This document shows, piece by piece, positions 1 through 7,573 of a stretch of 12,385 nt of DNA. The position numbers and the translations under genes are program-made. Below the pieces are notes generated by a model. That model had not been told where the DNA came from, did not search any database, and saw only the letters and a list, made by a program, of their open reading frames with translations. The DNA comes from Romboutsia sp. 13368 (lineage in GTDB: Bacteria > Bacillota > Clostridia > Peptostreptococcales > Peptostreptococcaceae): assembly GCF_018336475.1 (NCBI RefSeq), contig NZ_CP048741.1, positions 131,462 through 143,846 of the forward strand. The letters are read 5' to 3'. The number at the start of each line of letters is the position of its first letter. Within the stretch, counting starts at the first letter, position 1.

Positions 1-1148
1 TTGTAAGGTCTGTGTAAGTTTGGTTGATCTTTTCTTAACTTTATAACACCTATGAATGTTAATACATAGAATACCCATATAGCAAATACAGCTAAGTCAG
101 TTAATAAGTTGAATTGTCCTGATAAAGCATATAAACAAGATAATACTGCCATTGCTAATGTAGCATTAACTGGAGCACCACTGCTGTTTACCTTACCTAA
201 TGCTGCTGGTAAAGTTTTTTGAGAACCTAATGTATAAGTTACTCTTGGTCCTGTTAATAAGTAACCATTAAGAGCACCGAATACAGATACTAATATACCG
301 CAAGTTACAAATTTACCACCCATTGGTCCAAATATTTGTTCTGCAACAGCTGAAGCAGGAGAAGCGTAGTTAGCTAATTGATCAGCTGGTAATACCCAAA
401 GGTAAGCTAAGTTTATAACTATATATACTGCCATAACTAAAGATAAACCACCAACTATTGCTTTTGGTAAATCTTTTCCTGGATCCTTCATTTCACCAGC
501 TATAGCACCAACGTTTATCCATCCATCATAAGCGAATAATACAGCTATTAATAATTGTCCTATTATACCCATTGGGCTTATACCTTCAGCAACCATAGGG
601 CTTATTATAGCGTTATCTCCACTACCTTTTATAAATCCGAATATCATTATTAATACAAGAGGAACTAATTTACCTACAGTTGATACAGTTTGTATTATAC
701 CACTTGTTTTAGATCCAAGGCAGTTTAATACAGCTAGTAATACTATAACACCTAATGTTATAAGGTATACTAAAGATTCATTTCCTAATAATCCAGCAGA
801 TTGTTGTCCAAACATAACTGCTAAAGCAGCTATTGTAGCTGGGAAGAATAATACTGATTGCATCCAACCTGTTAAGAAACCAAGTTTCTTACCGTATATT
901 TCTTCTATATATACCATCATTCCACCTGTTTTAGGTATTGCAGCTGAAACTTCTGCTGCAGTAAGTCCAGCAGCTATTGTTATTATACCTGCTATAACCC
1001 ATGCTATCATTCCAAGACCTGGTGCACCACCAGTTAAAGTGTAAACTGCTTGTGGTTTAAAGAATACTCCACCACCTATAACCATACCAACAACAGTTGA
1101 TAAAGCAGCAGCAACACCTAAACTTTTTTGAAGTTGTTTGTTCTCCAT
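1..1148 (-). CDS. APC-superfamily amino-acid permease, LAT/SteT-like (C-terminus beyond window)
   Basis: This is an integral membrane amino-acid transporter or exchanger. I translated 382 residues by hand from the ATG at 1148; the frame stays open to the window edge, so roughly the last 50-70 residues are missing if the protein has the usual 430-450. About ten hydrophobic segments are visible. TM1 (about 13-33) contains the glycine-rich GMVIGGGVF (21-29), the unwound substrate-binding helix of APC transporters. The AEVSAAIPKTGG stretch (65-76) resembles the LAT-family E-x-IPKSGG region. AYDGWINVGAIAGEM (206-220) matches the TM6 region. The last visible residues (HRPY) match the loop before the final helices in this family. 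A good ribosome binding site (AAAGGA, 8 bases upstream) and a near-consensus promoter support the start. It is transcribed divergently from ligA. The family call is firm. The substrate cannot be read from sequence; serine/threonine exchange is only one possibility. Confidence 0.88.
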   Translation of the reverse strand, partial: MENKQLQKSLGVAAALSTVVGMVIGGGVFFKPQAVYTLTGGAPGLGMIAWVIAGIITIAAGLTAAEVSAAIPKTGGMMVYIEEIYGKKLGFLTGWMQSVLFFPATIAALAVMFGQQSAGLLGNESLVYLITLGVIVLLAVLNCLGSKTSGIIQTVSTVGKLVPLVLIMIFGFIKGSGDNAIISPMVAEGISPMGIIGQLLIAVLFAYDGWINVGAIAGEMKDPGKDLPKAIVGGLSLVMAVYIVINLAYLWVLPADQLANYASPASAVAEQIFGPMGGKFVTCGILVSVFGALNGYLLTGPRVTYTLGSQKTLPAALGKVNSSGAPVNATLAMAVLSCLYALSGQFNLLTDLAVFAIWVFYVLTFIGVIKLRKDQPNLHRPY

Positions 1149-1199
1149 TTTTGTCGTCCTTTCTTAATTAAATTTTTATTTTTTATAATTACAATAACT

Positions 1200-1227
1200 A
1201 TTATAACGATTTCCACATAAATATCAA
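1200..1227 (-). promoter_or_regulatory. Sigma-A-type promoter of the leftward permease
   Basis: On the minus strand, TTGATA (1227-1222) and a perfect TATAAT (1205-1200) are separated by 16 bases. Transcription would start near 1193, giving a leader of about 45 bases that contains the AAAGGA ribosome binding site. No T-box or riboswitch-like structure fits in so short a leader. The hexamers are seen directly; promoter activity is inferred. Confidence 0.6.
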
Positions 1228-1306
1228 CATCCTTTTCTACTTTTTACGACAAAAAAATACACAGAGAAAAACATTTGCTAAATAAAAAAAAGTAAACTAG
1301 TAATTA

Positions 1307-1315
1307 TGCTATAAT
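1307..1315 (+). promoter_or_regulatory. Extended -10 promoter candidate for ligA
   Basis: TGC followed by a perfect TATAAT (1310-1315) forms an extended -10 element about 130 bases before ligA. No good -35 hexamer lies at 16-18 bases upstream, which extended -10 promoters can tolerate. A second, weaker extended -10 (TGA-TATACT, 1373-1381) lies closer to the gene and could serve instead. The remainder of the 298-base divergent region (1149-1446) is A/T-rich, and I see no gene or stable structure in it. Confidence 0.42.
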
Positions 1316-1446
1316 TTTGAAAGTTTAGATAATATATAAATGTAAAAATTTTCAACAAATTTATATGCATAATGATATACTGGAAATATAATAAAATACT
1401 GAAATGGCAATACTAAAAGAGATTTATAATTAAGAGGTGATATAGG

Positions 1447-3468
1447 ATGAATATAGAAAGCAAAATAAATGAATTAATAGATAAAATAAATTATCATAAT
1501 GAGAAATATTATAATGAAGATAACCCAGAAATATCTGATATTGAATATGACAACTTAGTAAAAGAATTAATAAAATTAGAAGAAGAACATCCAGAATTTA
1601 AGAGAATTGATTCACCAACTAATAGGGTTGGAGGTAAAGCATTAGAAAAATTCAATCAAATAACTCATAAAATACCAATGTTAAGCTTGTCTAATGCATA
1701 CTCAGCTTCAGATTTAAAAGATTTTGATAAAAGAGTAAAAGATATGGTAAATGGAGATGTAGAGTATGTAGTAGAGTTTAAAATAGATGGTTTATCTGTA
1801 GGTCTTACATATAATAATGAAGAATTTCAGTATGGAGCTACTAGAGGTAATGGGGTTGTAGGAGAGGATATAACTCAAAATTTAATGACTGTAAAAAGCA
1901 TACCTCTTAAGATAAATGATAAAGATGAAATAGTTGTAAGAGGGGAAGTATACATATCTAAAGATGATTTTAACAAGGTAAATGAACAACAAGAGGAACA
2001 AGGTCTACAAATGTTTGCAAATCCAAGAAACTTAGCTGCAGGTTCACTTAGACAATTAGATCCAAAGCTAACAGCTAAAAGACCACTAGATATATTTATA
2101 TTTAACTTAGAATATGCACAAAATCATCAATTTGAAAGTCATAGCGAATCTTTAGAATTCTTAAAATCTCTAGGATTCTCTGTAAGTCCTAATTATAAAA
2201 TATGTAAAAGTATAGAGGAAGTAATTGAGTATATTGAATATTGGACAGAAAATAGAGGAACTTTAGGATTCGAAATTGATGGTATGGTAATAAAAGTAAA
2301 TAATTTAAAGCAAAGAGAATCTATGGGATATACAGCAAAAAGTCCAAGATGGGCAATAGCATATAAATTCCCGGCAGAAAAAAAGAAAACAAAAATAGTA
2401 GATATTATTGTAGAGGTAGGTAGAACTGGAACTATAACTCCAACTGCTGTATTAGAACCTGTAAGATTAGCAGGGACAAGCGTAAGTAGAGCAACATTAC
2501 ATAATGAAGATTACATAAGAGAAAAAGATATAAAAATAAATGATACAGTAATAGTTCAAAAGGCAGGGGATATAATACCTCAGGTATTAGAAGTTGTAAA
2601 AGAAGAGCGTACAGGTGATGAAATAGAGTTTAATATGCCTAATAATTGTCCTGTTTGTTCTGAACCTACAGTAAGATTAGAAGGTGAATCTGCTGTAAAG
2701 TGTATAAACATATCTTGTCCAGCTCAGATAAGAAGAGGGATAATACATTTTGCCTCTAGAGAAGCTATGAATATAGATGGACTAGGTGAATCAATTATAA
2801 CTTTATTATTAAATGAAAATATAATAAAAGATATATCTGATTTATATACAATAAAAAAAGAAGAAATAGTTGGCTTAGAGAGAATGGGAGAAAAGTCAGC
2901 TACTAATCTTATAAATGCTATAAATAAATCTAAGGAAAATGACTTATGGAGATTAATAAATGGTCTAGGAATAAAATTCATAGGAACTAAAGGCGCTAAA
3001 ATATTAGCTAGTAGCTTTAAAGATATAGATAAGATAATGGATGCTACAACTAGTGAACTTATAAATTTAGAAGAATTTGGTGAGATTATGGCCAATAGTG
3101 TTGTTGAATTCTTTAAGGAAGAAAAAAATATAAAAGTAATAGAGAAGTTAAAAGAATATGGACTAAATACTAAGGTTATAGAAAATGAGAACAATGATGT
3201 AAATAAAGTATTTGAAGGAATGAAAATTGTATTAACTGGAACACTTCCTACATTAAAAAGAAATGATGCAAAAGATATGATAGAATCTAGAGGTGGTAAG
3301 GCGACATCTAGCGTTAGTAAGTCGACTACATTTGTGCTAGCAGGAGAAGAAGCTGGTTCAAAACTTACAAAAGCAAATGACTTAGGAATAAAGGTGATAG
3401 ATGAAGATACTTTTATAGAAATTTGTAAATTGTCTTCAAAAGAAGAAGTAGAAAGTAAACTAGTGTAG
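1447..3468 (+). CDS. ligA: NAD-dependent DNA ligase LigA
   Basis: LigA seals nicks in duplex DNA during replication and repair, using NAD+ as the adenylate donor. The 673 residues are close to the E. coli enzyme's 671. In order: the N-terminal Ia domain that binds the NMN half of NAD+ (about 1-68, with paired tyrosines at 21-22 and 34); the adenylation domain with KIDG at 112-115, where K112 takes up AMP; the OB fold; a four-cysteine zinc finger (C401, C404, C419, C424); helix-hairpin-helix repeats (about 430-575); and a C-terminal BRCT domain (about 588-665). The ATG has GAGGTGA 6 bases upstream, and no domain is missing. pcrA often precedes ligA in Firmicutes, but here the upstream neighbour is a divergent permease, so ligA appears to be transcribed alone. 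No terminator hairpin is visible after it, so readthrough into the next gene is possible. Confidence 0.98.
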   Translation: MNIESKINELIDKINYHNEKYYNEDNPEISDIEYDNLVKELIKLEEEHPEFKRIDSPTNRVGGKALEKFNQITHKIPMLSLSNAYSASDLKDFDKRVKDMVNGDVEYVVEFKIDGLSVGLTYNNEEFQYGATRGNGVVGEDITQNLMTVKSIPLKINDKDEIVVRGEVYISKDDFNKVNEQQEEQGLQMFANPRNLAAGSLRQLDPKLTAKRPLDIFIFNLEYAQNHQFESHSESLEFLKSLGFSVSPNYKICKSIEEVIEYIEYWTENRGTLGFEIDGMVIKVNNLKQRESMGYTAKSPRWAIAYKFPAEKKKTKIVDIIVEVGRTGTITPTAVLEPVRLAGTSVSRATLHNEDYIREKDIKINDTVIVQKAGDIIPQVLEVVKEERTGDEIEFNMPNNCPVCSEPTVRLEGESAVKCINISCPAQIRRGIIHFASREAMNIDGLGESIITLLLNENIIKDISDLYTIKKEEIVGLERMGEKSATNLINAINKSKENDLWRLINGLGIKFIGTKGAKILASSFKDIDKIMDATTSELINLEEFGEIMANSVVEFFKEEKNIKVIEKLKEYGLNTKVIENENNDVNKVFEGMKIVLTGTLPTLKRNDAKDMIESRGGKATSSVSKSTTFVLAGEEAGSKLTKANDLGIKVIDEDTFIEICKLSSKEEVESKLV

Positions 3469-3570
3469 AATAAAACTCATATAATAAGAAAGATAATCGA
3501 AATACTGCGGATATTAAATATATATCTATGTGCTTAAATATGGAAAAGTAATAACTACTTATGATAAAAT

Positions 3571-3576
3571 TATAAT
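3571..3576 (+). promoter_or_regulatory. Possible -10 element upstream of rph-rdgB
   Basis: A perfect TATAAT lies in the 199-base spacer between ligA and the rph-rdgB fusion, but the sequence 17 bases upstream (GTAATA) is a poor -35. In DNA this A/T-rich such hexamers arise by chance. It is listed because the spacer is long enough to hold a promoter and this is its best -10 candidate. The rest of the spacer (3469-3667) shows no hairpin terminator and no credible small gene. Confidence 0.25.
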
Positions 3577-3667
3577 TGTAATTGTAATATTATTAAAAAT
3601 TACTAATAAAAATAGTATATAAATTTAATATATAGAGTAGTAGATTGATTTAAGAGAGGTATTATAA

Positions 3668-5017
3668 ATGACAAGGATTGATAACAGAAAAAACGATCAA
3701 ATCAGAGATATAAAAATTACTAGAAATTATACAAAGTACGCAGAAGGATCTGTGCTTATAGAAATGGGTTCAACAAAGGTTATATGTACAGCATCTATTG
3801 AAGATAAGGTACCTCCATTTTTAAGAAATACAGGAACAGGTTGGATAAATGCTGAATATTCAATGCTTCCAAGATCAACTCATCAAAGAAAAGTAAGGGA
3901 ATCATCAAGAGGAAAAATTGATGGTAGAACTCAAGAAATACAAAGATTAATAGGTAGAGCTATAAGATCTGTAGTTGACTTAACTAAAATTGGGGAAAGG
4001 ACTATATGGGTAGACTGTGATGTAATACAAGCAGATGGAGGAACTAGAACAGCTTCTATCACTGGGGCATTTGTAGCAGTAGTAGATGCGATAAATAAAT
4101 TACATAAATCTAAAGCTATAAAACATATGCCAATAACAAGTTTTGTATCTGCTATAAGTGTAGGAATTGTTGAAAAAGAACATTTACTTGACTTATGTTA
4201 TGAAGAAGATTCAAATGCACAGGTAGATATGAACGTAATAATGACTGATAAAGGCGAGTTCGTAGAAGTTCAAGGTACAGGAGAAGAAAGACCTTTCTCT
4301 AGAGAAGACTTAAATAAATTATTAGAACTTGGAGAAAAAGGTAATAAAGAATTAATAAAGGCTCAAAGAGAAGCATTAGGTGAAATTGCAGATGAAATAC
4401 TTGGAGTAGAATATGGTGATGAAGTAGTTATAGCTACGAATAACGCTCATAAATTAGAAGAGATAGGTGAAATATTAAACGACCTTGAATATAAAATATA
4501 TTCTTTAAAAGATGTAGACCTAGATGGAATTGAAATAGTAGAGGATGGAAAAACTTTTGAACATAATGCTTTAATAAAAGCTAGAACAATAGCTAAGAAA
4601 ACAAAAATGATAGCTATATCTGATGATTCAGGATTAGAAGTAGATGCTATAGGAAAAAAACCTGGAATATACTCAGCTAGATTTGCAGGAGAGAATGCTA
4701 CTGATGAAGAAAATAGACAAAAGTTACTTAAATCTTTAAAAAATATACCAATGAGCCAAAGAAGTGCAAGATTTGTATCTGCTATAGCAGTTGTTTTCCC
4801 TGATGGAAAAGAATTTGTAGTAAGAGGAACTTGTGAAGGTCAAATTGGATTTGAGGAAAAAGGTAAAAATGGATTTGGATACGATTCATTATTTATAGTA
4901 AATGGATACAATAAGACATTTGCAGAAATACCAGCTTCAATAAAAAATGCAATAAGCCATAGAGCTAATGCATTAAAGTTAATGAAGGTAGAGTTCAAAA
5001 AAAGGATAGGTAAGTAA
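3668..5017 (+). CDS. rph: Fused RNase PH / XTP-dITP diphosphatase (Rph-RdgB/Ham1)
   Basis: One uninterrupted 449-residue protein carries two enzymes. Residues 1 to about 245 are RNase PH, which trims tRNA 3' ends by phosphorolysis. R87 fits the conserved active-site arginine, GGTRTA (124-129) is the phosphate-binding segment, and D181 and D187 fit the conserved acidic pair. Residues about 252-449 are an ITPase/RdgB domain that hydrolyses XTP, dITP and ITP to monophosphates, keeping non-canonical purines out of nucleic acids. Its marks are TNN-x2-K-x-E (257-264), SDDSGLEVDA (318-327), FGYDSLF (403-409) and SHRANALK (430-437). The junction has no in-frame ATG or GTG, so a separate RdgB start is unlikely. 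GAGAGG lies 8 bases before the ATG. In B. subtilis rph and ysnA (rdgB) are adjacent separate genes, so this is a fusion of neighbours. Both halves look catalytically complete. The stop overlaps the next start (TAATG). Confidence 0.96.
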   Translation: MTRIDNRKNDQIRDIKITRNYTKYAEGSVLIEMGSTKVICTASIEDKVPPFLRNTGTGWINAEYSMLPRSTHQRKVRESSRGKIDGRTQEIQRLIGRAIRSVVDLTKIGERTIWVDCDVIQADGGTRTASITGAFVAVVDAINKLHKSKAIKHMPITSFVSAISVGIVEKEHLLDLCYEEDSNAQVDMNVIMTDKGEFVEVQGTGEERPFSREDLNKLLELGEKGNKELIKAQREALGEIADEILGVEYGDEVVIATNNAHKLEEIGEILNDLEYKIYSLKDVDLDGIEIVEDGKTFEHNALIKARTIAKKTKMIAISDDSGLEVDAIGKKPGIYSARFAGENATDEENRQKLLKSLKNIPMSQRSARFVSAIAVVFPDGKEFVVRGTCEGQIGFEEKGKNGFGYDSLFIVNGYNKTFAEIPASIKNAISHRANALKLMKVEFKKRIGK

Positions 5018-5487
5018 TGAAAGTCGGTATATTAAGTGATACACATAGTATTAAAGAATGTATTGATAAAACAATACCTTATTTAAAAGAATGTGATTTA
5101 ATAATACATGCTGGAGACAATTTTGAGGACTCTAAGTATATACATAGTATGACAAGGGTTGGTATTATGGCAGTTAAGGGAAACTGTGATTTTGATAATG
5201 TAGAAGATGAATTACTATTTGATATAGAAGATAAGTTAATATTTTTATGTCATGGAGATAAATATGATGTTAAATATGGTCTTGATAAAATAGAAGCTAA
5301 GGCTAAAAGTGAAGGTGCTGATATTGTTATATTTGGTCATAGTCATACTCCTTTAAACTTAGAAAAAGATAATATATTATATTTAAATCCAGGAAGTACA
5401 TCTTTACCAAGAGGCGTAGAATATAAAAGTTTTTACATAATGAACCTTGAAAATAATAATATAAAAATAGAGCAAATAAGATTATAA
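5017..5487 (+). CDS. yfcE: YfcE/YsnB-type metallophosphoesterase
   Basis: This is a small (156-residue) calcineurin-like phosphodiesterase of the YfcE/MJ0936 family, which binds two metal ions. The metal-ligand motifs appear in the expected order: D8-x-H10 (SDTHS), HAGD (31-34), GNCD (55-58), the HG pair at 79-80, and GHSH (107-110). There is no signal peptide or membrane segment, so it should be cytoplasmic. Family members hydrolyse model phosphodiesters in vitro, but the physiological substrate is generally unknown and cannot be read here. Its ATG shares one base with the stop of rph-rdgB, which suggests translational coupling. The order matches B. subtilis rph-ysnA-ysnB, so this is probably the YsnB counterpart. 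No clear terminator follows before the tig promoter. Confidence 0.93.
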   Translation: MKVGILSDTHSIKECIDKTIPYLKECDLIIHAGDNFEDSKYIHSMTRVGIMAVKGNCDFDNVEDELLFDIEDKLIFLCHGDKYDVKYGLDKIEAKAKSEGADIVIFGHSHTPLNLEKDNILYLNPGSTSLPRGVEYKSFYIMNLENNNIKIEQIRL

Positions 5488-5528
5488 AAACTATTGAATT
5501 ATCTATGTTTATGAAATTCAGCCAACAC

Positions 5529-5557
5529 TTGTAAATAAAAAAACTTATTGCTATAAT
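5529..5557 (+). promoter_or_regulatory. Strong sigma-A-type promoter of tig
   Basis: TTGTAA (5529-5534), a 17-base spacer and a perfect TATAAT (5552-5557) are preceded by TGC, giving an extended -10 as well. Transcription would begin near 5564, with a leader of about 47 bases carrying AGGAGG (5596-5601), 9 bases before the tig ATG. This is the best-formed promoter in the window and fits the high expression expected of trigger factor. No CtsR or CIRCE operator is visible around it. Confidence 0.7.
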
Positions 5558-5610
5558 TAAAGAGTTAATCTATATAAATTATTACATAACAATTTAGGAG
5601 GAAAAAACTA

Positions 5611-6897
5611 ATGAAAGCAGAATTAGTAAAAAGAGAAGGTAACAAGGTTACTTTAAAAATAACTGTAGATAATAATAAATTTGAAGCAGCAGTAAATAAA
5701 GCATACAACAAAACAAAAGGAAAATATAATATACCAGGATTTAGAAAAGGTAAAGCTCCAAAGGTAGTTATAGAAACTCAATACGGAAAAGGTGTATTCT
5801 ACAACGATGCTATAGATATGTTATTCCCAGAAGTATATCCACAAGCTATAAAGGAATTAAACATAGACCCAATAGATAGACCAGACTTAGATGTAGAAGA
5901 AATAAGCAAAGACAATGGATTAGTTATGGTTGTTAACGTTGAAGTTAAGCCAGAATTCGAATTAGGAGCTTACAAAGGTATAGAAATATCTAAAGTTGAT
6001 AATACTGTAAGTGAAGAAGATGTAGAATCAAGCTTAAATGAAATGGCAAACAAAAACGCTAGATTAACTTCTGTTGAAGGAAAAGAATTAGAAAATGGAA
6101 ATACAGCTGTTATAGATTTCGAAGGATTTGAAAATGGAGTAGCTTTCGAAGGTGGAAAAGGTGAAAACTACAACTTAGTTATAGGATCAAACACATTCAT
6201 ACCAGGATTCGAAGAGCAATTAGTTGGTAAGAAAGCTGGAGAAGAAGTAGAAGTTAACGTTACTTTCCCAGAAACATACCATGCAGAAAACTTAGCTGGA
6301 AAGCCAGTAGTATTCAACGTTAAAGTAAACGATGTAAAAGTTAAAGAAGTTCCAGCTTTAGATGATGAATTTGCAAAAGATACTACAGAGTTTGATACTT
6401 TAGCAGAATTAAGAGCTGATGTAAGAGCTAAGTTAGAAGAACAAGCTAAAAATGCTGCAGAAGCTGAAATGAGAAATGCTTTAGTTGAAAAAGTTTGTGC
6501 AAATACAGAATTAGAAGTACCAGAAGCTATGGTTCAACATCAAATAGATAACATGTTAATGGAACTTAACTACCAATTACAATACCAAGGATTAAACTTA
6601 CAACAATTATTAGATATGACTGGTAGAAATGTAGAAGAATTAAGACAAGAAAGAAGAGCTGATGCAGAAAGATTAGTTAAATCTTCTTTAATATTAGAAG
6701 CAATAGCTGATAAAGAAAATGTAGAAGCAACTGATGCAGATATAGATGCTGAATTAGAAAAAATGGCTGCTATGTACAATATGGAAGTTGAAAAAATAAA
6801 ATCTTCTCTAAAAGAGATGGATATAGAAGACATAAAAGGTCAAATAAAAATAAGAAAAACACTAGACTTACTAGTTGAAAATGCAACAATAGCTTAA
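5611..6897 (+). CDS. tig: Trigger factor (ribosome-associated chaperone and peptidyl-prolyl isomerase)
   Basis: Trigger factor binds near the ribosomal exit tunnel through L23 and shields nascent chains. The 428 residues compare with 432 in E. coli. The N-terminal ribosome-binding domain (about 1-115) contains the signature loop GFRKGKAP at 43-50. An FKBP-type prolyl isomerase domain follows at about 165-245 (VIDFEGF at 167-173, IPGFEEQLVG at 197-206). The C-terminal helical cradle fills the rest and is rich in E, K and A. The start has a full AGGAGG Shine-Dalgarno sequence. It leads the chaperone/protease block: clpP and clpX follow on the same strand with no clear promoter between, so tig-clpP-clpX is probably one transcript, modulated by the stem-loop just after the tig stop. 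Confidence 0.98.
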   Translation: MKAELVKREGNKVTLKITVDNNKFEAAVNKAYNKTKGKYNIPGFRKGKAPKVVIETQYGKGVFYNDAIDMLFPEVYPQAIKELNIDPIDRPDLDVEEISKDNGLVMVVNVEVKPEFELGAYKGIEISKVDNTVSEEDVESSLNEMANKNARLTSVEGKELENGNTAVIDFEGFENGVAFEGGKGENYNLVIGSNTFIPGFEEQLVGKKAGEEVEVNVTFPETYHAENLAGKPVVFNVKVNDVKVKEVPALDDEFAKDTTEFDTLAELRADVRAKLEEQAKNAAEAEMRNALVEKVCANTELEVPEAMVQHQIDNMLMELNYQLQYQGLNLQQLLDMTGRNVEELRQERRADAERLVKSSLILEAIADKENVEATDADIDAELEKMAAMYNMEVEKIKSSLKEMDIEDIKGQIKIRKTLDLLVENATIA

Positions 6898-6899
6898 TC

Positions 6900-6926
6900 T
6901 TACAGTAGCCTTTTGGGCTACTGTAA
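6900..6926 (+). other. Perfect 11-bp stem-loop between tig and clpP
   Basis: Two perfectly complementary 11-base arms (6900-6910 and 6916-6926) enclose a 5-base TTTTG loop, starting two bases after the tig stop. The stem resembles an intrinsic terminator, but it is followed by an ATTATATATAG stretch rather than a run of T, so full termination is unlikely. It could be a partial terminator, an RNA-processing or 3'-end stabilising hairpin, or an attenuator setting the tig:clpP ratio. The structure is seen in the sequence; the role is inferred. Confidence 0.7.
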
Positions 6927-6969
6927 ATTATATATAGAAATAAATAATGATATTTAGGGGGTATAGCAG

Positions 6970-7554
6970 ATGGCATTAGTACCTGTAGTTGTTGAGCAAA
7001 CAGGAAGAGGAGAAAGATCTTACGATATATATTCAAAACTTTTAAAAGATAGAATAATATTTTTAGGTGATGAAGTAAATGATGCTACAGCAGGACTTAT
7101 AGTAGCACAGTTACTATTTTTAGAATCAGAAGACCCAGATAAAGATATACATTTATACATAAACTCACCAGGAGGAAGTATAACAGCAGGTATGGCTATT
7201 TACGATACTATGCAATACATAAAACCTGATGTAAGTACTATATGTATAGGAATGGCAGCATCTATGGGAGCATTCTTATTAGCAGCAGGTGCTGAAGGTA
7301 AGAGACTTGCTTTACCAAATAGTGAGATAATGATACATCAACCACTAGGAGGAACTAAAGGTCAAGCAACTGATATAGAAATACATGCTAAGAGAATCTT
7401 AAAAATGAAAGATACTTTAAATCAAATACTATCAGAAAGAACTGGTCAGCCATTAGAAAGAATAAAAATGGATACTGAGCGTGATAACTTCATGTCATCA
7501 AAGGAAGCTAAAGAATATGGTTTAATTGATGAAGTAATTACAAAGAGACCGTAG
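6970..7554 (+). CDS. clpP: ATP-dependent Clp protease proteolytic subunit ClpP
   Basis: ClpP forms the tetradecameric serine-protease barrel that degrades proteins fed by ClpX or other Clp ATPases. The 194 residues are the usual length for Firmicutes. The catalytic triad is intact: S98 in GMAASMG (94-100), H123 in MIHQP (121-125) and D172 in RDNFM (171-175). The oligomer-handle and glycine-rich strand regions are also conserved (SPGGS at 66-70). The mature N-terminus probably forms after removal of a short leader, as in other ClpPs. The Shine-Dalgarno AGGGGG lies 8 bases before the ATG. It lies 19 bases upstream of clpX, so the two subunits of the ClpXP machine are co-transcribed. I saw no CtsR-type operator and no convincing independent promoter upstream. 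Confidence 0.98.
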   Translation: MALVPVVVEQTGRGERSYDIYSKLLKDRIIFLGDEVNDATAGLIVAQLLFLESEDPDKDIHLYINSPGGSITAGMAIYDTMQYIKPDVSTICIGMAASMGAFLLAAGAEGKRLALPNSEIMIHQPLGGTKGQATDIEIHAKRILKMKDTLNQILSERTGQPLERIKMDTERDNFMSSKEAKEYGLIDEVITKRP

Positions 7555-7560
7555 ATAGAA

Positions 7561-7567
7561 AGAGGTG
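7561..7567 (+). promoter_or_regulatory. Shine-Dalgarno that sets the clpX start
   Basis: AGAGGTG ends 6 bases before the ATG at 7574. Its last three bases form an in-frame GTG (7565) that can be mistaken for an earlier start adding three residues. That GTG has no proper ribosome binding site at the right distance, and known ClpX proteins begin near the ATG. Confidence 0.85.
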
Positions 7568-7573
7568 CTTAAT

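Noticed and set aside
1149..1199. T-box or amino-acid riboswitch controlling the leftward permease
   Set aside because: The leader is only about 45 bases and lacks a T-box motif or terminator/antiterminator pair.
2724..3194. 156-codon minus-strand frame inside ligA
   Set aside because: It is a shadow of the LigA coding frame: it runs through the helix-hairpin-helix region, is low-complexity S/I/F-rich, and has no ribosome binding site or family motif.
5488..5610. CtsR heat-shock operator upstream of tig-clpP-clpX
   Set aside because: No tandem GGTCAAA-type heptads are visible here or upstream of clpP or lon.
6770..7036. Minus-strand frame across the tig-clpP junction
   Set aside because: It spans the stem-loop and the ends of two strongly conserved genes, and its leucine/phenylalanine-rich translation is typical of a reverse-frame artefact.
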